The notes beneath the pieces are model-generated. The model did no database searches, was not told where the DNA came from, and saw only the letters and a list, made by a program, of their open reading frames with translations. Below are positions 34,101 through 46,100 of a DNA stretch of 64,000 nucleotides, one piece after another. The first letter of the stretch is position 1, and each line of letters begins with the position of its first letter. The translations under genes and the position numbers were made by a program. Source of the DNA: Asterias rubens (Eukaryota; Echinodermata; Asteroidea; Forcipulatida; Asteriidae); the NCBI RefSeq assembly GCF_902459465.1, contig NC_047063.1, forward strand, positions 19,371,685 to 19,435,684. Direction: 5' to 3'.

Positions 34101-37100
34101 AATGTCAGGAAACGTAAGGAATAAAGAAATAGCTTAGCTCTTGGCCAATATCGTAAGAATTTGTTTTTACAAAACGCCTGACCTGACATTTAATGTATTC
34201 ATGCTAAACAAAATTAATGAAAATTATAATTAGGTCTCCGTTCTACAAACTAGAGTTAATTCGAATTTCTGCTGTTTGGCATAATTATTCCACTTACTGC
34301 AAGTACTGATTTGTACTTTTCAGATTGATATAATTGCGCAGATAATATTATTAAAATGTTCACCTTAGTGTGTATTTATAAATTACTCATGTTTGGAGCA
34401 TTGTTAAGGTTCCAACAGCCGGTGTGGACGTTTTTTTATTGTCATTTATGAGCTAGCAACTATTAGCTCCCCACTTAACTGTTTACATCTGTTTTCATAA
34501 ATATATAAGTCATTAAAACAAATATTAAGTTTTTATTGATGACTTGTGTATTTATGAAAACAGATGTAAACAGTTAAACGGGGAGCTAATATTATTTGTA
34601 ATGTCAAAAGTTGCACTAATAGTTGCTAGCTCATAAATGACAATAAAAAACGCCCACACCGGCTGTTGGAACCCTTGATAATGCTCCAAACACGAATAAT
34701 TAACAAATACAAACTAGGTGAAAATTTTAGCATGTGAACTTGTAGTGCACCCCAGTTAAAATCTAGGGACGAAGGCTTGAATCGTGTGGATTGATTGTTC
34801 AGACCCTACGTGATTGTTTGGGGTTTCCCTCTATAATGGTTGCCTACCACATCTAAAACTGACATTTCTTAACCACTACACGAGTATCTCCAGGTATATG
34901 GCTCTTTCGAAAAAGATGTATAAAGAAAAACTTTACATGTAGTGGTTGTATATTTACAAACACTTGTTCGGTGTACATATCTATTTTTTTTTAAATCAAA
35001 ACTTAACCCCTTTAATCCTAACACAATGTGTTTTATAAAATTGGTGGGATTTGATCCTACAAGGTTTGCACTGCTGGAGCAGATCTCTTACCGCTGCTAG
35101 AGCAGGGCCCAACTTCATAGAGCTGCTTAACGGTCGATTTTGTGCTTACTGGACGCACCTAGCAAATTGTTCATTTCATAGCCTTGCTTAAGACAAGTCA
35201 AAAGGTCAAGAGAAGGTCACCAACATCTCCATTTTTATGAAGTACGTAAAGCTCTTTCGTATGATGTAAAGATTGACAAAATAGCTTTTGTGTTTGAGGA
35301 AATATGAACTTATTAAATACTGACGACTGTGGAAGAGACTAACTTATTAAAAGAGGGAAATGTATTTATGAAAACGCCTTGAACGCGACTATACACAAGC
35401 ATTAATGTGTACATTTCAGCCTAAAAGCCATTAGTTAACGCCTTTTTCAAAGCATTCAAAGCATTCTAAAGGCACTACATACGTACGTAAAGCCCTTTCA
35501 TATGATGTAGATTGTCAAAATAGCTTTTGTGGAGAACTGGAGAAGAGACTAACTAACCGGAAAGGAAATGTTTGTTGAAAACGCCTTAAAAACAGACTAC
35601 GTACGTAAAGCCCTTTCATTTGATGTAGATTGTCAAAATAGCTTTTGTGGTTGAGGGCATAAGCATAGGAACTTATGCATAATGACGACTGGAGAAGAGA
35701 CTAACTAACCGGAGGAGAAATGTTTGTTGAAAACGACTTGAAAACAGACTAAAAACGAAGCTAATAGGAGAAGAAAAAATAAAATAAAAAAATAAATAAT
35801 ACAAAATTTGGTCGCCAATTGGTCTCCCATCAAAGTACTGACCAAGCCCGATTTTGCTTAACTTCAGTGATCGGACGGGAACCGGTCATATCAACGCAGT
35901 ACGGTCGTAGATAATATACAATAAATTCAATTTGAACCAGAAGACAAGGTCAAAAAGTTAAACGCCTTGAACGAAGACTATTCTACATGAAGCTTTTTCG
36001 CGCTCTATGGATGATCACTGGAGCATGACTCTCCCGCACAGCTAATACACTACACGTTGTGTGTATGCCTAAGTGTAATGTTTATGCACATACCAACGGG
36101 GGATTTACGTTGTTTTTCAGACGTGAATTTCGAATTTTTCAACCTCTCTTTTGAGCCGGAAGACAAAATCAAAATGTGGTCATGTCTGTGAGGCGTTTAC
36201 GGAGTTTTTAATGCCCTTTCCGATGATGTATTGATTGTAAAAATCCCTCATGTAGATCAAAAGTTATGATTTTTTGAAATAATAAACTTTGAATTAGTGT
36301 ATCTCGTCAACTGATGACGTCATCGTGACGTAACAACTTTTGTATCATCTACTGGTTATTGTCTACCTGTGTGCAAAGTTTCAACTTAATGCTTTGCATC
36401 TATGCTTTTTCTTGCGGACAATCGACAGCGAGAAGAATAAGAAAAACCAACAAAAAAAAAAAAAAAAAAAAAACCGAACAAAATCAATGAGTTGTTCGGG
36501 CTGTTGCCCGAACACCTAATAATAAAAATAAACAAGACTTATAAAGCGCATTTTACAAAATTCAATGCGCTGGAAGAGTGCTACGGAAAAGACGACTATG
36601 AGAATAGATGTGTTTTTAATTTACTCTTGAATGTCTGGAGTGTGTTGGTGTTCCGAATAGGACTTGGTAGGGCGTTCCAGCACTGGGGACCAGCGACTGA
36701 AAAGGACCGGTCCCCTGGCCTTTTGTGTGTGCGAGGGATTGTTAGATTCTCTTTGGGGAAATCGACCCCAGATGTGCAAACAAAACATGTACTGACCTTT
36801 TTTGTGCCAGATACATTGTACAACATTGTGAAAAGTCGAGATACAGTAGGAGGAAACTATGAATAAATATTCATAAATACCCCAGACAGTTTCTCTACTC
36901 CTATTGGAAGGAGAACGCGTCATGTGGGTGTGCATAAACCTTTTGTTAATGCACACTGGAGCTCTGTTCATGCACACTGAGCTGGCTTCCGCGTGTCGGG
37001 CGCGCAAGATTATCATGCGGAACGCGCAAGATTATCATGCGGAACGCGCAAATCATAGCTATCAGCGCGTAATCTAAGCGCGCACGCGTAACACAACCCA

Positions 37101-40100
37101 CGCGCATCGAACAGATTCTTCACAAAGTTTGGGGAATTTTTTTTTCAAACCTCAAATTTCCGTGCGATAAAGGCCCTCCCCTTGGCTCTACCCTGCCGGC
37201 TTTAAACGTATGTTGAAGAACTCATCGCTACCCTTTTATTCCCTTAGTAATCTAGTGGGTACAACCATGTGAACATTTCTTTTGTGGGGTGTAGGCTCTG
37301 ACCAGCGTTGTCTTGAAGTTTTTAATAATAAACTCTGCTCGTCTTCAGGAGAATGTACAATGAGAGACACAATAATTTTGCACTGGCGTGATGTTCTCAT
37401 AAATGCTGTATTTTCAGCAGTTGCTGGGCATTCATTTCTTTTGCTTGCTTGCTAACTCGTCCAAACATTATCAATGCAGATAATTGTGGCAACGGTCATC
37501 TCATACTTTGGACATTTCAACGACAATTTGGACCTGGCTGTTGTCGGAAACATTCCCACAGGGTAAATTTCTTTTCCCGCTCTCATTTTCTCTTTTTGCA
37601 TTCATAGCTGCAAACTTTTTGGATGTTTTCACTTTATATTTTGTTGTTGTGTGTGGGTTACTCGTTTTTTAGGAACAGTGCTGTGAAGTGTACAATAATT
37701 ATCCATATTGGACTCCAATATTAAATTGTGGGGCATCACAAAAATAAATATGTGGTAAAATAATGTATGACACATGTTCTGCCATTCAAATAACAAAGAT
37801 CTGTCTGTTTGGCCTACAAAGTTATTATTACTTTTCTACTTTCAAAACAGTCAACACAACTACATGTACGACTACCTGTTTTAAATATTTGACTTGAATT
37901 TTGTTTTGATATTGAAAAAGTCATATGATTAAATTTTCTTCACTTGATGCATCACATTTGCAAGTAATACTCAAACTTAAAGTTAAGGTCATTTTGTTTC
38001 TTGATTTGTCTTTGTTAAAGCTTCTTTATTTTTGTTGCTCCCGCTGCAGTATTCCTGCTCCTAGACTGCCCTCGCTGGGCTACTTCAGTGTCCTCATCGG
38101 GGACGCCATTGCCATCGCAATCGTGGGCTTTGCTGTTTCTATCTCCATGGCAAAGATATTTGCAAAGAAACACAAATATGAGATAGATGCAAATCAGGTG
38201 GGAATTAATTTTATGTATGGAACAGTGCTTGAGTTTTTAAATCTGTGCCTGATATGTGTCCCCCAGTTGTTCCCATACTTTAACTACAAGTATACTAGTT
38301 TCCTCCTGCACTAAAGTACCCCCCCTAAAATCTTTTTAATTTTATTGAGTTTAAATGCGTTTGGGTTGCACAAAGGCAAACTTACTAGAGCAGGCTTCGA
38401 ACCTGCCACCTCCGGTGCTCTACCAGCTGAGCTATATCTAGCAATCTTCGTTGGTCAATATATTTGTTCCGGCGCCAGTGTTTGCTTTATAACATTGTGA
38501 AAAAGGATTTCCTACCGACTGCAAAATGTTAAGAAAGATACATTGTAGGATTCAAATTTACATCTTCTTTTTAGGATGCCATTACGTCTGATCAAAACAT
38601 TCCTCATTACCGTTGTGGGACTTGGTTGTATACTCCCAAGGGAGCTGAGGGACATTAAAAAGGGATGTTACTGGCCCTATGACCAGGGCACTAATGTAAA
38701 GCGCTTAGAGAATTAAGTGTTAGTTATTAGGCGCTATATAAATCGAAAGTTGTTATTATTATTATTAAGGGACTTGCTAATAATAATAATAATAAAAGTA
38801 CCCCTCCTTCACTTTCCTTTGGAATTTGGGACATATGTAACTCTTGATTGTTGGTTTCTGTTCTAGGAGTTACTGGCCTATGGGAGTTGTCAGATCTTTG
38901 GTTCCTTCTTCAATTGTTTCCCGGTCTCCGCTTCATTATCACGGTCGCTCGTCCAGGACGTATCTGGCGGTAAAACTCAGGTAAGCCAATAGTTAGTGTA
39001 TGACTCTCCCCAACCGTGACACTTGTGGTGACATTAAGCAAGACACTTAACCATTGCTTGGTCATTCGGATGGGATGTAAAGTCGGTGGTCCCATGTGTT
39101 GCGTAACTAATTTTTTTGTAACAGAACCCAGTGCACTTCAAAAAGAAAAGGGTTTCGCCCCGGTGCTCCTGGCTTTTGCTGCTAAATATGCGTACCACCT
39201 TGTAAACCCTTATAAGGTGCTACACAACTGGGTCTCATAACTCGTAGCTGCAATAACCCTTCTTTCTGTATAAGACCAAATAAAAAAAAATACCAGTTGA
39301 ACGTCCCCGCCCGCATCCTTTTTTGGGGCAGCATCCTTAACCGTCTGTTTCATAAAACAATATTAGTGAATGCCTACCAGCAAATCTTTTTAGTGATATT
39401 CGACCCTGTTTAAGTGTTAGTGTTAACACAGGTCCTCATGCAAATAAAGGTATAAAATAAGTTTTTGGTTGATTCAAACTGAAGAATTGGTGGCCTGTTT
39501 GATTTGAAATGCTAAGCGGACATCAAATAGTAAATAGTAAATAATAAGGCCCTCATCCTCCTCTTTTTTGAAAAATCCGGACAATCACCTGGAATTTTTT
39601 TTAATTTGGCCTAATGTATATCCTAATTGTCTTGAGAACCTTGTTTGGTAGATACATGTACGTGTGCTATATAAGACTTTGATATTATTATGATTAAGCC
39701 AGCCATGGGTGGTCGGGTTGGCCTAGTGGTATCTTTCCTCACCCTCTACCTTTTTGTATAGGACAGGACCCTGTTTTGGATCGTTTTGCTGGAATTAAGC
39801 CGACTCTATTTACCGGAAAAGCTCAGTGATCTAGTGGTATAGACAATTGCCACAGAATAATTAAGGCAGTGGGTTCAGGACAGGACCCTGTTCTGGATCC
39901 TTTTGCTGAAATTAAGCCGACTCTATTTACCGGAAAAGCAAAGTGATCTAGTGGTATAGACAATTGCCACAGAATAATTAAGGCAGTGGGTTCAAATCCC
40001 ATCGGAGATATATGCCTGTGGATTGCTTTAGCAGGACTCGCGAGGGGGTTGGGGAAAAGTAGTGAGTCTACAGTGTCTATAAAAAAAATTGAATAGTGGG

Positions 40101-43100
40101 TAAAACTCAAATAGAAAATACAATTGTTTATATTATTTGGTTTTTCCTGTGTATATTTCTTGTCTGAACTTTTTAGAATCAGCAGACCGAACATTTAGGT
40201 TGTAGAAAACATTTCCTTTTCCTCCTTAGTGTAGCCTTCTCAATATTTCTTGTCTGAACTTTTTAGAATAGGCAGACCGAACATTTAGGTTGTAGAAACA
40301 TTTCCTTTTCCTACTTCTCCATATTTTAGGTCTTAGTTTATCTCGTCTGTGTGTGATTTTATTGAGCTTGTGGAGAGAAATAACATTACAATAACATTAA
40401 TAAAAGTATCAAGACTTTGCGTTGCCTGAATATTCATATTTTTTGTTCATGTTAATTTCTTCTCTACAGCTTGCTGGACTGATATCCAGCCTGGTTGTTC
40501 TACTGGTTCTACTTCTTATTGGTCCACTATTTACAGATTTACCCAAGGTATGTTGAAAAATGTCTTATATAGTATTTGAGTCATTGCATGGTGAGGTATC
40601 AATATTCCTTTGGTTTACGGTAACACCATGTGTGTATCTACTTACCAGGTAGAGTTTGTTCTTGGAGAATTGCTTGCTTATTCTAGTACCGCGGAGTAGA
40701 TGTTCGGGGGTTCGGGAAATTTCTCAGTTCTGAAACGAACTGTCCTGCTTTTTTTAACTAATACCGAGCGGATGGTATAGAAAATAGGCTGTGACTACTA
40801 CTTTAGCTTATAGGATCATGATTAAGTGTACTGCAGCGGAATCAGTTTTTGAACTGGTCTCAATGTTTTGACTAGCTTGCTCTCGTCATCGTCAGGAAAG
40901 ATCTTATCGCAGATTCATGAAGAAAATTCAAGGCCTGTGACTTTCTGTGATGTTTTTCTTATTTCAAATATATTATTTTGTTCAGCATCTGTGTCCCATA
41001 TCCATATTGGCCTTCAGCCTCGCTTGAGTATGGGACGCAAAGCACTATATTTTTCTGTATTCCACTCAGTGCTATACAAATGTGACTAGTAAATAGAAAA
41101 ATCATAGTTAGTGCTTATAAACGCTGGTGGGTAATAGAGTGCCATATAAGAATTGATTATTATTTATGATTTACCATTCCTTAATTGAAGGTTTGTCAGA
41201 ATTTTTTTTTAACTTTGAATACACTGTTTTTTCCATAGATTGGCAAATTTGCTTGCAAAATTTAAAACCCTGTTTGTGTCTCAGTTAATCAGCCTAATTT
41301 ATGGCCTGTATTGGATGGATACATGTAGTGTATGTACGCTATTTAAGACTCCAACATTTATCATCTTCTAAACCCTTACAAGGTGCTATATATGTGACTC
41401 TTGAGTAATAACAAATCCTAATAAGTGCTAGGAGAAGCTGATAGATAAAGCGTCATATAAGAACTGATGATATGAATGATGTTCCATTCCTTGATTGTTT
41501 ACAGTGCTGTCTTGCATCCATCATTGTAGTAGCGCTTGCTGGCATGTTTCGTCAGGTCAAGGATCTGGTACTGCTGTGGCAGGTTTCAACCTATGACTTT
41601 GTGAGTATTCCAGTTAGCATTGTAAGCAATAACCTGTCTCAAAGTTTCTACTCAACATTTTAACAAGAAAATAGTTGATTTCAAAGGCTTATTTGCTCCT
41701 CCATAAAAAAAAAAGTAACACTACCAAACCTCAACCCCTTTTTCTCTTTTCGGATTTATGTTTCTATTTCCACTCTGCATTCTCCTTTCTTCTCTTTGCA
41801 TTTAATATGTTAGTGTTTACACAAGCGCAAGTGGAATAGATGCAAATACATGTATACATGTAGCACTTCTGCATCCCGTATCCAATGAGGCTGAATGCAA
41901 TGGATGCACAAATTTGGGTGTGATTGGCAAATGTTTTTTTCCCCCAAAAATGAGCATCCTCATCTTTAATTTTGTTTTGATATTGAGTACAAAAAAAGAA
42001 ATTGAAATCATAATTACAACAAATTGATATGGATATTAAGATTTTCAAAATTGTTGGTATGAATAGAATTTAAAAAGCAGATTTGATTTCATAGAAACAT
42101 TGAATCTTTGTTATTTCGTGTTACTATCTGCACGAGACTTATTCCACTGTAATTAGCCTTTCAATTGAAATTAACACCTCTTTTGCCCTCCTAGTTGATA
42201 TGGATGGTAACCTGCCTCTCTACCATCTTACTCGGCGTGGATATCGGCTTGGCTATAGGTGTTGTGTTCTCCCTAATGACGGTCATCATACGCACCCAGC
42301 AACCTTACAGCTCGATCATCGGCCGCATTCCTGGCACTGACATCTACAGAGATATCAACTACTATGAGGCAGTAAGTCAAATATTTTAAGTCTCAGGAAA
42401 ATTTAGAAGTTTGTTCATCACAACTGGAAAGATTGGTTGCTTTTTCAGAAACATTCTGCAGAATCAGGGCGAGTTGGAAGCCTAAGGTTTCAGAGAATGT
42501 GAATGGGCAGTCTCAAAGCTCGGTGGCTACCATATTTATTGTCCCAGTGTGATTATAGAGGGGTTCAGCAGTTTCCCTCTGTTAAGGGGCACCTCTTTAA
42601 AGAAAATGTTATTTTTAAATTTACAAAGGGCATCACAGCAAAAGCACCACAGCAATGGCTGTAGGTGTTTAGAGTTATTTTGAGGCCTGCTATACATGTA
42701 CATGTAGGTAAAATGACATTGATAATCATATGTACAATGCAGATCTATGTATGTGTGGTGCACAGGGTAAACCAATTGGCAACCTTTGACCCTCTGATAG
42801 AGGGCACCCTACTCAAATATGCATTGTTCATTAAAAGTTTAAATAACGGAAACAAGTAATGGGCAGTTGAAGTTGGTGACTGTAAAAAACCACAAACTCA
42901 ACACAAACTGCTTGTTATACCAAAATAAATCACGTAAAATGAGCGTTGTGGAATATGTGATGTTTTTGTTTTTCCTTTATTGAATGTCTTTACTCTGCAA
43001 AATTTACATGTACCTTTCATTTCTTATTGTCTGATGTTTTTGTTGTAACTGATAATTTGTGTAATACCTGATTGTATATTGCAGGCATGATGTTTGTCCT

Positions 43101-46100
43101 ACTTAAATACTTAACTCTGACGTACATATGTACGATTATTTTTGCCTTCAGGTTCAATAGCCGGAGAAGTCTGCAGAAGCCTATAATATAATGATAATAT
43201 ATCATTCCCAGTATTGATGAAATATGTTTCATACTGAAAGGTTTCCCTACTAGTAGTGACTATTAGTTGTCTGTTGACGAGACAGACGTTTCCCCATACT
43301 GTGGCCTGGTGACCAGTCTTGTTTCGTTATCTTTTTCTTCCATTCTGTGTATTTTAAAACTTGTTCTGCACTTAATAATGTTTATGTTAGACTGGCAGTG
43401 TAAATATTAAATTAATTATTATTACTTATTGTTATATAATATTATCTTTGGGTCGTTTGAAGTACCTTTAAACTTCTCTTGGCCATTAGAACCCTCTATG
43501 GGCATTTGAGTAAAAGCTGCTACAAGTAGTGGCCGCTATGGTCTCTAATTGGTTAATGTACATCATTGGCAAGTGATAATTTCTTTTATTTAGCAGGATT
43601 TCATAAGGCTTAGCAATTTGGGGAATTTCATTGAAAACCATGTAAAGTTTAGTCTATTGAGCAGAATTAAGTTATGCTTAACAAGTTTGGGTAAATTTAG
43701 CATGTTTTTTTTAATTCTTAGCAAACCTGGGAACTTAACTATGTAAAGTTTCTTTTATTTAGCAGGTTTTCTTTATGCTTAGCAAATTTAGGAAATCAAT
43801 TGAAAACCATACAACAAAATGGAATTTAATCAGAGTTTTCATTATGTTGACTACACAGGCTGAACAGGTTCCTGGGATTAAGATATTCAGATCTCAGTCC
43901 TGCCTGTGTTTCGTCAACGCCGAATACTTCAAGAATTCTCTCTACTCTAAAGTCTTCAAGAAGAAACAACGACGAGGTACCAGTGACACTATTAATGGAA
44001 ATGGTCTTAATGGGACCCAACCGGTGAGTTTCAAGTCTCTAAGGCTGTGTCTGAACCTGTGACTTTGGCTGCAGCTATGGCTAGATTGCGCATAATAATA
44101 ATAATTTAGTGGGCTAACCATCCTTACTCACAGCTAAGAGCTGAATTGCAAAGGACGCGGCTACAACATTTTCGAGAAGCTGGCATGCAAGGGCGCCTTT
44201 GGCTGCCAGCCACATCAACCTATTATGACCACATAGCACAGCCAAGATCGAAAGTTTTTGATATTTTTTCCCGAGGGAGGATAACCGGATGGTCTGGAAA
44301 ACCCTAGTGGCACAGCAGAGAACCAATGCACAACTCAACTCACATATGGCCCTGGCCGGGAATTGAACCGGGGTCACCTTGGTTAGAGGCGAGCGCTTTC
44401 AGCACGTAAGCCAACCATGCCACCCATCAGATGCCATAGGCATCTGCCTATTCTTCAACACTGACACATACGCTGATCTAGCTGTAGCTGTAGCAGAAGT
44501 CGCCATTTCGGACACAGCCTTACACCTTTGGGCCCATTCTCATTGAGTTCTTTAAAGGCAAAGAGTTCCTTTTGGTTTTTGGAACCGTTCAATTGTTTCA
44601 ATCATGTGTAAATGGAGATTTTTACAATAAAAGTAACCTATAAAAAATTTGTTGCAAGAGGTTGTAGCGTTTTCGAGAACGTCAAATCCATCCATGTTTA
44701 GCGGGGTAACAGCAGATAACGACCGCATTGCTGGTTGCAGCATTTCGGGAATGAAAAAACCAACCTCAGAAATCTGAGAAATTATTCATAAACACAAATC
44801 GTTTCTCAGGTTTAAATAATTTTTGTTTGAAAAATTATCCGTATCGCATTTCTTTGAGGTGAATTCTTTCTCGATAATAATAATAAACGAAGTCTTGCAT
44901 AGCGCCATTATCCGCCAATGCAGGCGCTCATGGCGCTCATACATGTAGTTTATATTATCAACACCTGCAGTGCTTCTCACAAAGTTCAAAGTTCACAGAT
45001 TAAGTTTTTATGTTCAGTAATTTTTTGAGTATGCCTACTTATCAATATATGACCCAATCTTGAAACAGACATACTTTTTCTTACTTTGCCTTAAAGTATA
45101 CAATACTTGTCAGTAAATGAGTCCCAGGATTCTAGAGCAGTTGATATAAACAGACACTTACTTAAAGGCAGTGGACACTCTTGGTAATTACTCAAAATAA
45201 TTATTAGCATAACACCTTACTTGGTGAAGAGTAAAGGGGAGAGGTTGATAGTATAAAACATTGTAGGAAACGGCTCCCTCTGAAGTAACGTAGATTTCGA
45301 GAAAGAAGTAATTTTCCACGAATTTGATTTCCAGACTTCAGCATTAGATTTTGAGGTCTCGAAATCACGCATCTGAAAGCACACAACCTCGTCTGACAAG
45401 GGTGCTTTTTTTTTCATAGTTATCTCTCAACTTCGATGACCAATTGAGCTCAAGTTTTCACCGGTTTGTTATTTTTTATGCATATGCATATGTTGAGATA
45501 CACCAAGTGAGAACACTTGTCTTTGACAATTACCAATAGTGTCCAGTGTCTTTAATAATTCCTGTGTACTACGTCTTACCCATGCTAATATTGCCTTTAC
45601 ATTACTTCTTACCCATTCTATCATCAGCACAACGGCAACGAACGGACTCCCCAAAGCTCATCAGAAACCTCAGAACTCTCCAGTCTCTCTGGTGCGATGA
45701 CATCATCAGAGAATCCCCTCCACACCATTATTATCGATTGTAGCATGTTCAGTTTCGTGGACATGGTCGGTCTGAAGACGCTACATTCAATCGTCGATCA
45801 CTGCTGCAAGAAAGAAATCCACGTAGTCTTCGCAGGATGTAAAGGTGAAAACTCACCATTTCCTTTTATCTTTTTCAAAAAGTTGATACATCACGGGTGT
45901 TTGAAAAAAATATTTGACTTCCAGAGTGTGTTCATTAGCCCTTTTGAGTTATGGCGAACACCTATATATGAGTGCACTGTTTGATTTGGGTGTCTACAGA
46001 CATATTAACAGAAACCTTATAGTGCCATATTATTGTGTTCACCATATCTCAAAATGGCTTATAGAGCAAATGGTAAAATATTGGAATATACGGAGGGTTG

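Larger units (their letters stand above)
30669..36519 (+). mobile_element. Helentron/Helitron-like non-autonomous element cluster
   Basis: Three 5' ends, each reading TAGATATAGTGTTTGTA then AAACAAACACTAGGTGTTCGG, lie at about 30669, 32933 and 33542. One 3' end at 36494-36519 has the hairpin GTTCGGG-CTGTTG-CCCGAAC followed by ACCTAA, then host T. A CTRR end behind a hairpin is the Helitron mark. AGGTGTTCGG near the 5' ends and CCGAACACCT at the 3' end form a short subterminal inverted repeat, as in Helentrons. The interior has minisatellite units, 5S-like segments and no Rep/helicase. The third copy is interrupted between about 33848 and 35190. All lie in SLC26 intron 5. Confidence 0.6.

Noticed and set aside
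35809..35910. A functional 5S rRNA gene
   Set aside because: The ends are missing and the 5' stem is changed, and it is embedded in repeat copies; kept as a 5S-derived pseudogene.
36492..36866. A 124-residue plus-strand open frame
   Set aside because: It is antisense to a recognisable LINE ORF end and crosses the Helentron-like border.
38385..38446. A tRNA gene on the minus strand
   Set aside because: Good D-arm and T-arm boxes, but too short between them for an anticodon arm; treated as a SINE fragment.
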